This document shows positions 54,976 to 63,947 of a stretch of 64,000 bases of DNA, in pieces. This DNA is from an uncultured Alcaligenaceae bacterium (GTDB lineage: Bacteria > Pseudomonadota > Gammaproteobacteria > Burkholderiales > Burkholderiaceae_B). Under the pieces are notes generated by a model that was not told where the DNA came from, did not search any database, and saw only the letters and a list, made by a program, of their open reading frames with translations. A program made the translations under genes and the position numbers. Position 1 is the stretch's first letter; every line of letters starts with the position of its first letter. The stretch covers positions 43,670-107,669 of the forward strand of contig CALEQZ010000006.1 of assembly GCA_937908115.1 (NCBI GenBank). The letters run 5' to 3'.

Positions 54976-55294
54976 GGTTTGATGCCACTGCGGGATTAAG
55001 GAAAGGGATATCGTGCGCAATCATACGCAGCCGGTCGCGATTATTTGGAAATAACTGCAGGGATTTTTCCTGCCGCCATACGGGTAAACCTGAATAGGAT
55101 TTCGCGACGGGGCGTGGGTATGCTGCCCAGCGCAGTGAAAATCAAGTATTGCGCCGCGGGTCGCCGCCGCCGTGATCTGCGGTATCGCGATGGCCGGGCT
55201 TTACCAGATGCTTCGGCGTCCGCGTTGAATCCGCCGTTCGAGTAAGCGTTCTTGATTCACTGGCACTTTGTGTTTTTATAGGACGCACGACATC
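54976..55294. promoter_or_regulatory. Divergent promoter region, aminotransferase/cold-shock genes
   Basis: This 319-bp gap holds a perfect TTATTT-GG-AAATAA repeat at 55041-55054, 66 bp before the aminotransferase start, and the long leader expected of a cold-shock mRNA. No gene is supported inside it. Confidence 0.45.
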
Positions 55295-55501
55295 ATGGCT
55301 CAAACGGGCAAAGTCAAATGGTTCAACGCTGAAAAAGGTTTCGGCTTCATTACGCCGGATGCTGGCGGCGCGGACGTGTTCGCCCACTTTTCCGCCATTC
55401 AGGGTCGCGGTTATCGCAGCCTGAACGAAGGGCAACAGGTCGAGTACGAAGTCAAGGAAGGGCCGAAGGGGCCGCAAGCTGCGGACATCCGGCCGCTTTA
55501 A
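55295..55501 (+). CDS. Cold-shock domain protein
   Basis: A 68-aa CspA-family RNA chaperone with both RNA-binding motifs: GKVKWFNAEKGFGFI (RNP1) and DVFAHFSAI (RNP2). The ATG 55295 begins MAQTGKVKW, the family start. A strong terminator follows. Which Csp paralogue it is cannot be told. Confidence 0.97.
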   Translation: MAQTGKVKWFNAEKGFGFITPDAGGADVFAHFSAIQGRGYRSLNEGQQVEYEVKEGPKGPQAADIRPL

Positions 55502-55540
55502 GCGCTCGATTCAAGGAGCCGGCCGTGGCCGGCTTTGCAG

Positions 55541-55570
55541 CGCCCTGCCCGTGCGGCAGGGCGTTGTTTT
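55541..55570 (+). terminator. Rho-independent terminator of the cold-shock gene
   Basis: CGCCCTGCC and GGCAGGGCG arms (9 bp) enclose CGTGC, followed by TTGTTTTTT. Confidence 0.9.
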
Positions 55571-56518
55571 TTGGTACCGCTATGCTGCAGTGCAGCATAA
55601 ATGGGCGCCGTATGCGCGTACTTGCGTAGCAGGCGGTGATTCTTCTTGCCCCTTCGGACGAGGGAATCGGTGCGCTTGGACCGCTTGTCCATGAGAAGTT
55701 GAGAATGGGGAGCTGCGCCGTCGCTCCGCACCGATGCCGGCTGCAAGCGTGCGACAGGATCGTGTCACGGTCCAGTTTAGTGGGACAGTTTGTCGTGAGG
55801 GGACGGATCCGGGCTTAGCCGAACCCGGTAGGCAGGCAACGCCTGACAGGCCTTGTTGTTGAACACGGTGTCCATGTTGGCAGGCGCAACGACGAGCAAT
55901 GTCTCTTGCCGGCGACTGCATTCGTGCGGGTTGAATCCTGTAACCCACAGGCGTCGTGAAGACGAACACCGGGCGAGGCTATGACGGTCGATGCCTCAAG
56001 AAGATGAACGTAGAACGTCTTGGTACGAAGCGGCTACGAACGCGAGCGACGGATGTTGCGGGAAGGTGTGTTCGGGTGTGATAAGGTGGTCGCGTTCGCG
56101 CACTTCAACCGCTTGGTAGGGATGCTACACGTTGAGTTTCAGTAGGTGGCGGTTCTGGGCGCTTGGTCCCGAGCGCAGGGGCACTGAAATCGGCGAGAGG
56201 ATGCGCGGTATTTCCGGATCCCGTTGTGAGATGAAGGTCCAACGAGTGGCGAATCCCGGAAGATCGCGCGTCGACAATCCGACGGTCGATGATTCCACGC
56301 GCGCACGCGTGATCGTCGGGCGCGTGAGATGACGTAAGTGGTCAGGCGGAGGGCACAGCGTGGTCATTCGTCATGACTTGGGTAAGCAGTCAAATCTTGG
56401 TCGGCACACGGCGATATTGCAGGGACCGGTGACGGTGCCGTTGAAGGACATACTCATTGGTAAAGAGCTGCGGCAAAGCCTGTGTTGTGATCGTCTTACA
56501 CAAACGACGGTCGGGTGA

Positions 56519-56534
56519 TGTTTCACGTGGAACA
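56519..56534. promoter_or_regulatory. parS partition site 1
   Basis: TGTTTCACGTGGAACA is a 16-bp parS-type sequence differing from the common B. subtilis-type consensus by one central-arm base. ParB from the operon to the right should nucleate here. Confidence 0.9.
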
Positions 56535-57138
56535 ACCTGGAATCACGATGCACGTGGTTCCGCTCAGGCACCAACCCGGCCGGTTGTCACGACTCCGCAC
56601 CCGTTTCACCGGGCAGCCTGCGTCAGTGCGCGCGCGCCAGCGCTCCTGCTTGCGTCTTGTGTCGTCAGATATGGGCGTCATCGCGCCGCACACCACCGCC
56701 ACTGCATCAACTAGTCCGTTCCGACCGACAATTTTGTTTCGGGGAAGCGTGCCGGTTGAACGTGTCAATCGCCCACAACGAAGCCGACTGCACCTACAGG
56801 TGGGCGATCGTCGTCAAAGCTGCCTTGTCATTGAATTCAATGCATGTATGCTGCCACGTTCCACAGGGTGGTTGTCGTCTCCTGCGTTGTAGAACGCTGC
56901 ACCGTACATGCCTCGGTGGCGTGGAACGAGTTGAGCAGCGGGACTGCGAATCCATGCGGCGTCAAGACTTGGCTGAGTGAATGTCAGAACAGCTTTCGCT
57001 GCCAGCCGCCGGCCGGAGGACTAATGCAAATCGAGATGACCTTGCTGCGCAATCATCTGAGATTCTGGCGTATCCAGCACGGGCCGTGCCGTGCGGCGCG
57101 GAACGTCGATCAGCATGGCGAAGCGCTCTGGCGGGTCT

Positions 57139-57154
57139 TGTTTCACGTGGAACA
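57139..57154. promoter_or_regulatory. parS partition site 2, upstream of mnmG
   Basis: This is an identical TGTTTCACGTGGAACA, 57 bp before the mnmG ATG and 17 bp before a TATAAT. A ParB complex here would sit on the operon promoter. Confidence 0.9.
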
Positions 57155-57171
57155 CCGCTATCCCCGCGGAC

Positions 57172-57177
57172 TATAAT
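57172..57177 (+). promoter_or_regulatory. Likely -10 element for mnmG-rsmG-parA
   Basis: A consensus TATAAT lies 34 bp upstream of the mnmG ATG. No good -35 hexamer is visible; the region at about 57148-57154 overlaps parS 2. Confidence 0.5.
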
Positions 57178-57210
57178 GATTCTTTCTGCACCGTCCACAT
57201 TTACCCAACC

Positions 57211-59127
57211 ATGGATTTTCCGAGCGAGTTCGACGTCATCGTCGTCGGTGGCGGCCATGCCGGCACTGAAGCTGCGCTTGCCGCAGCCCGCGCCGGCAGC
57301 AAGACACTGTTGCTGACGCACAGCTTGGAGACGCTCGGCCAAATGTCCTGCAATCCGTCCATCGGCGGCATAGGCAAGGGACACTTGGTCAAGGAAATCG
57401 ATGCGTTGGACGGCGCTATGGCCCTGGCCACGGACGAAGCAGGGATTCAGTTCCGCATCCTGAACCGATCCAAAGGTCCGGCGGTACGGGCGACCCGAGC
57501 CCAGGCCGACCGTGTGCTGTACCGCCAAGCGATCCGCCGTCGCCTGGAGAACCAGCCCAATCTATGGCTTTTCCAACAGGCGGTCGACGACCTGATGATC
57601 GAAGGCGATCGCGTCGTGGGTGCCGTCACCCAGCTGGGCATACGCTTCCGCTCGCGCGCCGTCGTACTGACGACCGGGACTTTTCTCAACGGACTCATCC
57701 ACGTCGGCTTGCAGAACTACGCAGCGGGCCGCGCAGGCGACCCGCCTGCCATTACGCTTGGCCAGCGGCTGCGCGAATTGCAATTGCCACAAGGGCGACT
57801 CAAGACCGGCACGCCGCCACGGCTGGATGCGCGCACCATTGATTTCTCGGTGCTGGAAGAACAGCCCGGCGACCTGGACCCCGTGCCCGTTTTTTCCTTC
57901 ATGGGCAATGCCGCCATGCACCCGCGGCAGCTACCTTGCTGGATCACGCACACCAACGAGCGTACCCACGACATCATTCGCGGCGGCTTGGACCGCTCGC
58001 CTTTGTACAGCGGGATCATCGAAGGGGTCGGTCCCCGGTATTGTCCGTCCATCGAGGACAAGATCCAGCGCTTCGCCGACAAGACGTCGCACCAAGTCTT
58101 CCTTGAGCCCGAAGGCCTGGATACTAACGAAATCTATCCGAACGGCGTTTCGACCAGCCTGCCCTTTGACGTGCAGCTGGCACTCATCCGTTCCCTGCCC
58201 GGCCTGGAGAACGCCCACATCCTGCGCCCGGGCTACGCCATCGAGTACGACTACTTCGATCCGCGGGCGCTCAAGACCTCCCTGGAGACGCGTGCGATCC
58301 AGGGCCTGTTCTTTGCTGGCCAGATCAACGGCACGACCGGCTACGAGGAAGCCGCCGCGCAAGGCCTGTTGGCTGGCGTGAATGCGGCGCTGCAGGTCCA
58401 AGGTAAAGAACCCTGGACGCCGCGGCGTGACGAAGCCTACCTGGGCGTGCTGGTCGACGACTTGGTCACCCGCGGCGTCACGGAGCCGTACCGGATGTTT
58501 ACGTCGCGGGCCGAATATCGCCTGAGCCTGCGGGAAGACAATGCCGACATGCGTCTGACCGAGCACGGGCGCCGCTTGGGCATCGTCAGCGACGCCCGCT
58601 GGGACGCGTTCAACCGCAAGCGCGACGCGATTGCCGCGGAGATCGAGCGGCTACGCTCGACCTGGGTCAATCCCCGCATCCTGCCTGCGCACGCCGCGCA
58701 AGAACTGCTCGGCCAACCCATTGAACGTGAGTACTCACTTACAGATTTGCTCAGGCGGCCCAACGTGACGTACCGCCAGCTGATGCAGGCTCGCAATGGC
58801 GACGGCGAGTTGCTTGCAGGACCGGGCCTACCCGAAGGCGAACTGGCCGAGCAGGTCGAAATCCAGGTCAAGTATGCCGGCTACATCGCCCGCCAGCAGG
58901 ACGAGGTCCGCAAGCACGCCGCGCACGAAAACCAGCGCATCCCTGACGACATCGACTACGACGCCATCACCAGCCTGTCGTTCGAAGTGCGTCAAAAGCT
59001 CAAGGCTGCCCGGCCGGAAACCATTGGCCAGGCCGCCCGCATCTCGGGCGTCACCCCTGCGGCGATTTCTCTGCTGCTCATCCACCTCAAGCGCCTGCAC
59101 TACGGCACGCGCCGGCGCGCCGCATGA
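57211..59127 (+). CDS. mnmG: tRNA uridine 5-carboxymethylaminomethyl modification enzyme MnmG
   Basis: A 638-aa FAD enzyme (GidA), partner of MnmE at 39846. It has the FAD motif VGGGHAGTEAALAAARAG, MSCNPSIGGIGKGHLVKEIDALDG, then RLKTGTPPRLDARTID, GINGTTGYEEAAAQGLLAGVNA-like QINGTTGYEEAAAQGLL and a C-terminal helical region binding MnmE. The ATG 57211 begins MDFPSEFDVIVVGGG. The last codons overlap rsmG (ATGA). Confidence 0.99.
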   Translation: MDFPSEFDVIVVGGGHAGTEAALAAARAGSKTLLLTHSLETLGQMSCNPSIGGIGKGHLVKEIDALDGAMALATDEAGIQFRILNRSKGPAVRATRAQADRVLYRQAIRRRLENQPNLWLFQQAVDDLMIEGDRVVGAVTQLGIRFRSRAVVLTTGTFLNGLIHVGLQNYAAGRAGDPPAITLGQRLRELQLPQGRLKTGTPPRLDARTIDFSVLEEQPGDLDPVPVFSFMGNAAMHPRQLPCWITHTNERTHDIIRGGLDRSPLYSGIIEGVGPRYCPSIEDKIQRFADKTSHQVFLEPEGLDTNEIYPNGVSTSLPFDVQLALIRSLPGLENAHILRPGYAIEYDYFDPRALKTSLETRAIQGLFFAGQINGTTGYEEAAAQGLLAGVNAALQVQGKEPWTPRRDEAYLGVLVDDLVTRGVTEPYRMFTSRAEYRLSLREDNADMRLTEHGRRLGIVSDARWDAFNRKRDAIAAEIERLRSTWVNPRILPAHAAQELLGQPIEREYSLTDLLRRPNVTYRQLMQARNGDGELLAGPGLPEGELAEQVEIQVKYAGYIARQQDEVRKHAAHENQRIPDDIDYDAITSLSFEVRQKLKAARPETIGQAARISGVTPAAISLLLIHLKRLHYGTRRRAA

Positions 59128-59897
59128 GCCTGGCAAGCCGTCCCAAGGGCGGCTTTCCCCCACGGGGGAAGGCGCGCAGCGCCAAGGCCGACGCCTTTGT
59201 CATGCGCAAGGCCGTGCCTGCCTCCGCGCCTTGGGACCGCGACGCTGCCGCGCAGCGGCTGGCAGCCGCCTGCCAGGCGCTCGGTGCAGGCTTGCCGGTC
59301 GAGCGACAAGCGCAGCTGCTCGATTACTTGGCACAGCTACAGCGCTGGAATCGTACCTATAACCTGACGGCCTTGCGTGATCCTGACCAGATGCTGGTGC
59401 AGCATCTGTTCGACAGCTTGGCCGTGCTCGCGCCGCTGGCGCGATTCCTAAGCGAGGTCGCCGCGCCGCGCCTGATGGACGTCGGTTCCGGCGCCGGATT
59501 GCCCGGCGTGGTGCTGGCCATCGCCCGCCCGGATTGGCAGGTCTGCTGCGTGGACGCGGTCGAGAAAAAAACGGCCTTCGTCAACCAAATGGCCGCGGTG
59601 CTGCACCTGCCAAATTTGTCGGCGCGCCATGCGCGGGTGGAAACGCTCGATCCCGCCGGATGCGACGTGGTGATTTCCCGTGCGTTTGCATGCCTGGAAG
59701 ATTTCGCCGCCCTGGCCGGCCGCCATGTGCGCCCGGGTGGTACGCTGCTGGCCATGAAAGGCCGGCACCCCGAAGACGAAATCCGCGCCTTGCATGACGG
59801 GCAACCCTGGCAGGTGCAGCGCGTGCAGCCGCTGGATGTGCCCGAACTGCAGGCGCAACGATGCCTGATCTGGATGTGCCGGAAAGGAAGCCCATGA
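59124..59897 (+). CDS. rsmG: 16S rRNA (guanine-N7) methyltransferase RsmG
   Basis: 257 aa from the ATG overlapping the mnmG stop, or 231 aa from the internal ATG at 59202. The methyltransferase core has RWNRTYNLTALRDPDQMLVQHLFDSL, LMDVGSGAGLPGVVLAI (SAM site) and VEKKTAFVNQM. The first ~26 residues lie over a palindromic repeat and look unlike the family, so the internal start may be real. Normal family length is about 205-220. It methylates 16S rRNA near position 527 (E. coli numbering). Confidence 0.95.
   Translation: MSLASRPKGGFPPRGKARSAKADAFVMRKAVPASAPWDRDAAAQRLAAACQALGAGLPVERQAQLLDYLAQLQRWNRTYNLTALRDPDQMLVQHLFDSLAVLAPLARFLSEVAAPRLMDVGSGAGLPGVVLAIARPDWQVCCVDAVEKKTAFVNQMAAVLHLPNLSARHARVETLDPAGCDVVISRAFACLEDFAALAGRHVRPGGTLLAMKGRHPEDEIRALHDGQPWQVQRVQPLDVPELQAQRCLIWMCRKGSP
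59155..59170. repeat. Palindromic repeat at the mnmG-rsmG junction
   Basis: TTCCCCC-AC-GGGGGAA is a perfect inverted repeat at the start of the long rsmG frame. C-run/G-run palindromes like this recur between genes in betaproteobacteria. Confidence 0.55.
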
Positions 59898-60700
59898 CGA
59901 CCAACCCGCCCGCAAGCACGGCCCACGTTTTCTGCATCGCCAATCAAAAAGGCGGCGTAGGCAAGACCACGACTGCGATCAACCTGGCTGCCGGCCTGGC
60001 CACCCAGGGCCAGCGCGTCCTGCTGGTGGACCTGGATCCCCAAGGCAATGCCACCATGGGCAGCGGCATCGACAAGAGCAAGCTGCAGACCAATCTTTAC
60101 CAGGTGCTGATCGGCGAAGCCACCATCGCGCAGACCCGCGTGCGGTCGGAGTCTGGCGGCTACGACGTGTTGCCGGCCAACCGCGAACTGGCCGGCGCGG
60201 AGATCGACCTGGTCGATATGCAGGAACGCGAGCGCCAGCTCAAGGCCGCCTTGCAGGCCGTGGCCGGCGACTACGACTTCGTCCTCATCGATTGCCCGCC
60301 GACGCTGTCGCTGCTCACGCTCAATGGCCTGGCCGCGGCGCACGGCGTCATCATTCCGATGCAATGCGAGTACTTCGCGCTCGAAGGGCTGTCCGACCTG
60401 GTCAACACCATCAAGCGCGTGCACCGCAATATCAACCCGGAGCTGCGCATCATCGGCCTGCTGCGGGTGATGTACGACCCGCGCATGACGCTGCAGCAGC
60501 AGGTTTCCGCGCAGCTCGAGGCCCACTTCGGTGATAAGGTGTTCAAGGCCGTCGTGCCACGCAACGTGCGCCTGGCCGAAGCGCCCAGCTACGGCATGCC
60601 CGGCGTGGTCTATGACCGCAACTCGCGTGGTGCGCAAGCCTACATCGCCTTCGGCGCCGAGATGATCGAACGGGTCAAGCATATGCGCGCGGCATCCTGA
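59894..60700 (+). CDS. parA: Chromosome partition ATPase ParA (Soj-like)
   Basis: A 268-aa deviant-Walker ATPase. It has FCIANQKGGVGKTTTAINLAAGLA (signature Lys and P-loop), VDLDPQGNATMGSG, DYDFVLIDCPPTLSLLTLNGL and PMQCEYFALEGLSDLVNTI. The absence of an N-terminal HTH marks it as chromosomal. The ATG 59894 overlaps the rsmG stop (ATGA). It works with ParB and the two parS sites upstream. Confidence 0.98.
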   Translation: MTTNPPASTAHVFCIANQKGGVGKTTTAINLAAGLATQGQRVLLVDLDPQGNATMGSGIDKSKLQTNLYQVLIGEATIAQTRVRSESGGYDVLPANRELAGAEIDLVDMQERERQLKAALQAVAGDYDFVLIDCPPTLSLLTLNGLAAAHGVIIPMQCEYFALEGLSDLVNTIKRVHRNINPELRIIGLLRVMYDPRMTLQQQVSAQLEAHFGDKVFKAVVPRNVRLAEAPSYGMPGVVYDRNSRGAQAYIAFGAEMIERVKHMRAAS

Positions 60701-60717
60701 TCGATCCGTCATCGGCC

Positions 60718-61521
60718 ATGCATGTCCTTGCCAACCGAATGCGCGACGATGTTGTGCTGGGCAGCGCCGGTGCGCGCCTGGTGCGTATCGAAGAGGCTGC
60801 CCTGAATGCGACGGCGGTGCGCGAGCAGCAGCTCTACGACGGGTGGCTGTTGCGCTGGGCCGCGTCGCCGTCCAAGCGCGCGCGCAGCGTCAACGTCGTC
60901 GCGCCGCCGGCCGGGGCGTTGGACGATCGCCTGGCATTCGCCCGCCAGGTCTATGCAAGCCGCGGCATGCCCTTGGTCTTCCGGCTGACTGAGATCTGTC
61001 CGGATCCCGGGCTGGATGATGCGCTTGCCGCGCGCGGCTTTGCGGCCTACGACGAAACCTTCGTCATGTCCGCGCCGGTGCGCGAGCCCGTGGCCGGCGC
61101 GCCAGCGGCCGAGGCGCTGCGGTTCGTCGAAAACTTGCCCCTGCCTCGCTTTGCGGCCGAAGTTGGCGTGCTGCGGGGCAAGTCTGCCGAACACGTGGCT
61201 GAGCACGCACGGCGCCTGCAAGCCCTTGCCGTGAAGACGCTGCCGCTTGTGGCGTACCGCGGCGATGCGTGCGTCGGCACGGCATTGGCTGCCTTCGACG
61301 GCGACTTGGTGGGCCTATTCGACGTCAGTACGCATCCGGACTTTCGCCGGCGTGGCATCGCCACGGCGCTGATGAACCGGCTCATGGCCTGCGCAGCCGA
61401 ACACGGGGCCACGCAGGCGTATTTGCAGGTCGAATCGGGCAACGTCGCCGCCCGGAGCCTGTACGCCCGGCTGGGTTTTACGGACTGTTATCGCTATTGG
61501 TACCGCTCGCCAGCCGGCTAG
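60718..61521 (+). CDS. GNAT-family acetyltransferase
   Basis: A 267-aa protein. The C-terminal half has the acetyl-CoA motif VGLFDVSTHPDFRRRGIATALMNRLMACAAEHGATQAYLQVESGNVAARSLYARLGF. The N-terminal ~140 residues are less conserved and may be a second, degenerate GNAT-like domain. It sits between parA and parB, an insertion in the usual parAB pair. The substrate is unknown. Confidence 0.88.
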   Translation: MHVLANRMRDDVVLGSAGARLVRIEEAALNATAVREQQLYDGWLLRWAASPSKRARSVNVVAPPAGALDDRLAFARQVYASRGMPLVFRLTEICPDPGLDDALAARGFAAYDETFVMSAPVREPVAGAPAAEALRFVENLPLPRFAAEVGVLRGKSAEHVAEHARRLQALAVKTLPLVAYRGDACVGTALAAFDGDLVGLFDVSTHPDFRRRGIATALMNRLMACAAEHGATQAYLQVESGNVAARSLYARLGFTDCYRYWYRSPAG

Positions 61522-61590
61522 GCGGGCCAGCCGCATCGACGGCGCTGCCGGCGCAACGACGCCTCGCAAATCGACAAAGGAACTTCGATC

Positions 61591-62511
61591 ATGGCAACCA
61601 AGAAACCCAAAGGACTCGGACGCGGCCTGGACGCCCTGCTGGGCGCCGACGGGCCGGCACTGGCGGCGTTGGACGGCACGCCTGCCGCCACCCAGGGGCC
61701 GGCCGCGACGCTGCCGGTGGACAAGCTGCGCGCCGGCAAATACCAGCCGCGCACGCGCATGGACGAAGGCGCGCTCAACGAGCTGGCCGAATCCATCCGC
61801 ACCCAGGGCATCATGCAGCCCATCCTGGTGCGGCCCTTGGGCGGCGACGCGCAAGGGCAATACGAAATCATCGCCGGCGAGCGGCGGTTTCGCGCGGCCA
61901 AGCTCGCGGGCCTGAAGGAAGTGCCGGTGCTGGTGCGCGAGGTCCCGGATGAGAACGCCGCCGTCATGGCGCTGATCGAAAACATCCAGCGCGAGGACCT
62001 CAATCCCCTGGAAGAAGCCCAAGGCGTGCGCCGGCTGCTCGACGAGTTCGGCCTGACCCATGAGCAGGCCGCGCAGGCCATCGGCCGGTCCCGCTCGGCC
62101 ACGAGCAACCTGCTGCGGCTGTTGAACCTGGCCCAGCCCGTGCAGACCATGCTGCTTGCCGGCGACATCGACATGGGCCATGCGCGGGCACTGCTGGCCG
62201 TCGACGGCGCCACGCAAATCCAGCTGGCCAACGAAATCGTCGCCAAGCGGTTGTCGGTGCGCGAGACTGAAAAGCTGGTCACGCGCGCCGCGCGCCAGGT
62301 GCAATCGCCGGCGACCCCGGTACGCAAGAAAAGCGCCGCCAGCCGCGACCTCGCCCGCCTGGAAGAAGCCTTGTCCGACCATCTCGGCACGCGCGTGGCA
62401 ATCAAGGCCGGCGCCAAGGATCGCGGCCAGATCATCATCGACTTCCACGGCTGGGACCACCTGAACGCCCTGCTCGAACGCCAGGGGTTGGCCCATGTCC
62501 TGGACGGCTGA
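61591..62511 (+). CDS. parB: Chromosome partition protein ParB (Spo0J-like)
   Basis: A 306-aa ParB. It starts KKPKGLGRGLDALLG. The CTPase/clamp box is GEYQ-like QYEIIAGERRFRAAKLAGL with the preceding ELAESIRTQGIMQPILVRP. The HTH that reads parS is LTHEQAAQAIGRSRSATSNLLRLLNL, and the C-terminal dimer domain ends GWDHLNALLERQG. It spreads from the parS sites. It is 69 bp after the GNAT gene. Confidence 0.98.
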   Translation: MATKKPKGLGRGLDALLGADGPALAALDGTPAATQGPAATLPVDKLRAGKYQPRTRMDEGALNELAESIRTQGIMQPILVRPLGGDAQGQYEIIAGERRFRAAKLAGLKEVPVLVREVPDENAAVMALIENIQREDLNPLEEAQGVRRLLDEFGLTHEQAAQAIGRSRSATSNLLRLLNLAQPVQTMLLAGDIDMGHARALLAVDGATQIQLANEIVAKRLSVRETEKLVTRAARQVQSPATPVRKKSAASRDLARLEEALSDHLGTRVAIKAGAKDRGQIIIDFHGWDHLNALLERQGLAHVLDG

Positions 62512-63514
62512 GCGGGCGGCCGCCCTGCCGCGTATCGCCGTGCTGGCCACCGGCGGCACGATTGCCGGCGTACAAGAGCCGGGTAGCGGCCTGGCCTACC
62601 GCGCCGGCGCCGTGGGGGTCGAGGCGTTGCTTGCCGCCGTCCCTGCCGCGCAGTGCCTGGCCCGGCTGCAGGCTGAAGCCGTCGCTGCGATCGGCAGCCA
62701 GGACATGACTGCCGAAATCTGGCTTGCGCTGGCGCGGCGCATCGGCGAAATCGCCGCTGCGGGCCAGGCCGACGGCGTGGTCATCACCCACGGCACCGAC
62801 ACCCTGGAAGAAACGGCCTGGTTTCTCCATCTGGCGTGCAAGGCGCGGTTGCCGGTGGTGCTGACCGGCGCCATGCGCCCGGGCGGGGCACCGGGCGCCG
62901 ACGGGCCGGCCAACCTGGTGGACGCGATCGCCGTGGCGGCCAGCGGCGCCACGGCCGGTTGGGGCCCGGTGGCGGTGATGAACGGCCAGATCCATGGCGC
63001 CCGCGGCATGCGCAAAATCAACGCCCATGGCGTGTGCGCCTTCGCCTCGCCCAACGGCGGCGCGCTGGGCGAGGTTGCAGCCGGCAGCGTCATCCTCCAC
63101 GCCGCGCCTGCCGCAGACGGCTTGCGTGGCCGTTTTGCCGCGCACCTGCCTGCGGCGGACGCGCTGCCACGGGTGGATATCGTCTGCGCCCACGTGGGGC
63201 AGGACCCGGCCATGATCGATTGGCTGGTGCAGCGCGGTGCGCGCGGCATCGTGCTGGCTGGCTTCGGCGCGGGCAATGCCAGCCAGGCGGTGATCGCCGC
63301 GCTGGCCCGCGCCAGCCAGGCCGGCGTGGCCATCGTGCGCGCCTCGGGCACCGGCAGCGGATTGGTGCTGCCCAACGGCGAAGTCGACGATGCGCGGCTG
63401 GGCTTTGTGGCCGCCTACGACCTCAGCCCACAAAAAGCGCGCATCCTGCTCATGCTGGCGTTGGCGCAGGACGTCGCCGGCAAGGCCCTTCAGGACTGCT
63501 TCGGCCCGGCCTGA
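62495..63514 (+). CDS. ansA: Asparaginase
   Basis: A 339-aa asparaginase/glutaminase-family enzyme with both catalytic Thr motifs: VLATGGTIAG (residues ~16-25) and VVITHGTDTLEETAWFLHL, plus GAMRPGGAPGADGPANLVDA. There is no signal peptide, so it is probably cytosolic (type I-like); the type was not determined further. It overlaps parB by 17 bp. Confidence 0.92.
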   Translation: MSWTAERAAALPRIAVLATGGTIAGVQEPGSGLAYRAGAVGVEALLAAVPAAQCLARLQAEAVAAIGSQDMTAEIWLALARRIGEIAAAGQADGVVITHGTDTLEETAWFLHLACKARLPVVLTGAMRPGGAPGADGPANLVDAIAVAASGATAGWGPVAVMNGQIHGARGMRKINAHGVCAFASPNGGALGEVAAGSVILHAAPAADGLRGRFAAHLPAADALPRVDIVCAHVGQDPAMIDWLVQRGARGIVLAGFGAGNASQAVIAALARASQAGVAIVRASGTGSGLVLPNGEVDDARLGFVAAYDLSPQKARILLMLALAQDVAGKALQDCFGPA

Positions 63515-63612
63515 CCGGGCGGGAATGGCCGCAGGCAGGCGGCCGTTGCCCTGCGATGCCGGGTCGATTTGACAGCAAGTAAAAAAACCCGCAAAATCCT
63601 CAATTCTCTTTT

Positions 63613-63699
63613 GGAGGGATGCCCGAGTGGTTAAAGGGGGCAGACTGTAAATCTGTTGGCCTTGCGCCTACGTTGGTTCGAATCCAACTCCCTCCACCA
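63613..63699 (+). tRNA. tRNA-Tyr (anticodon GTA)
   Basis: An 87-nt cloverleaf including encoded CCA. The acceptor stem is GGAGGGA/TCCCTCC and the anticodon loop CTGTAAA has GTA at 63647-63649. The long variable arm is typical of class II tRNA-Tyr, and the T arm has GGTTCGAATCC. Confidence 0.97.
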
Positions 63700-63825
63700 G
63701 AGTAGTAGCAGGTCATCCGTACTGACCCGGGCTGCGAGCCGAGCGACGCAAGATAGGCTCTGCCCGGTTTTTTGGTGCCGGAGGATTGCAGGAACGGGTG
63801 TAAGCATCTGGATGTTGCATCCAAA

Positions 63826-63899
63826 GCGGGTGTAGCTCAATGGTAGAGCAGAAGCCTTCCAAGCTTACGACGAGGGTTCGATTCCCTTCACCCGCTCCA
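63826..63899 (+). tRNA. tRNA-Gly (anticodon TCC)
   Basis: A 74-nt cloverleaf with encoded CCA. The acceptor stem is GCGGGTG/CACCCGC, anticodon TCC is at 63858-63860, and the T arm has GGTTCGATTCC. Confidence 0.97.
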
Positions 63900-63947
63900 A
63901 GGTTTCGTGCCATTGGCCGGTTCCTCGCCGGGTCGGCCAGGGGCAAT

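Larger units (their letters stand above)
55571..57210. other. 1.6-kb non-coding region with two parS sites
   Basis: No open frame here looks coding: all are short, basic or overlapped, without Shine-Dalgarno support. Base composition is unlike the flanking genes, with strong G over C in places (about 28 G and 10 C in 56041-56100). The 11-mer GACGGTCGATG occurs at 55983 and 56281 with a partial third copy near 56505. The right end holds two parS sites and the mnmG promoter. It may be part of the origin region. Confidence 0.55.

Noticed and set aside
55498..55692. Basic minus-strand frame (MDKRSKRTD start, 64 aa)
   Set aside because: It lies across the cold-shock terminator, has no Shine-Dalgarno sequence and no recognised similarity; the basic content could be chance.
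55760..55810. Sequence resembling an insertion-sequence end (GTCACGGTCCAG then TAGTGGGACAG)
   Set aside because: No matching inverted end, target duplication or transposase remnant was found nearby.
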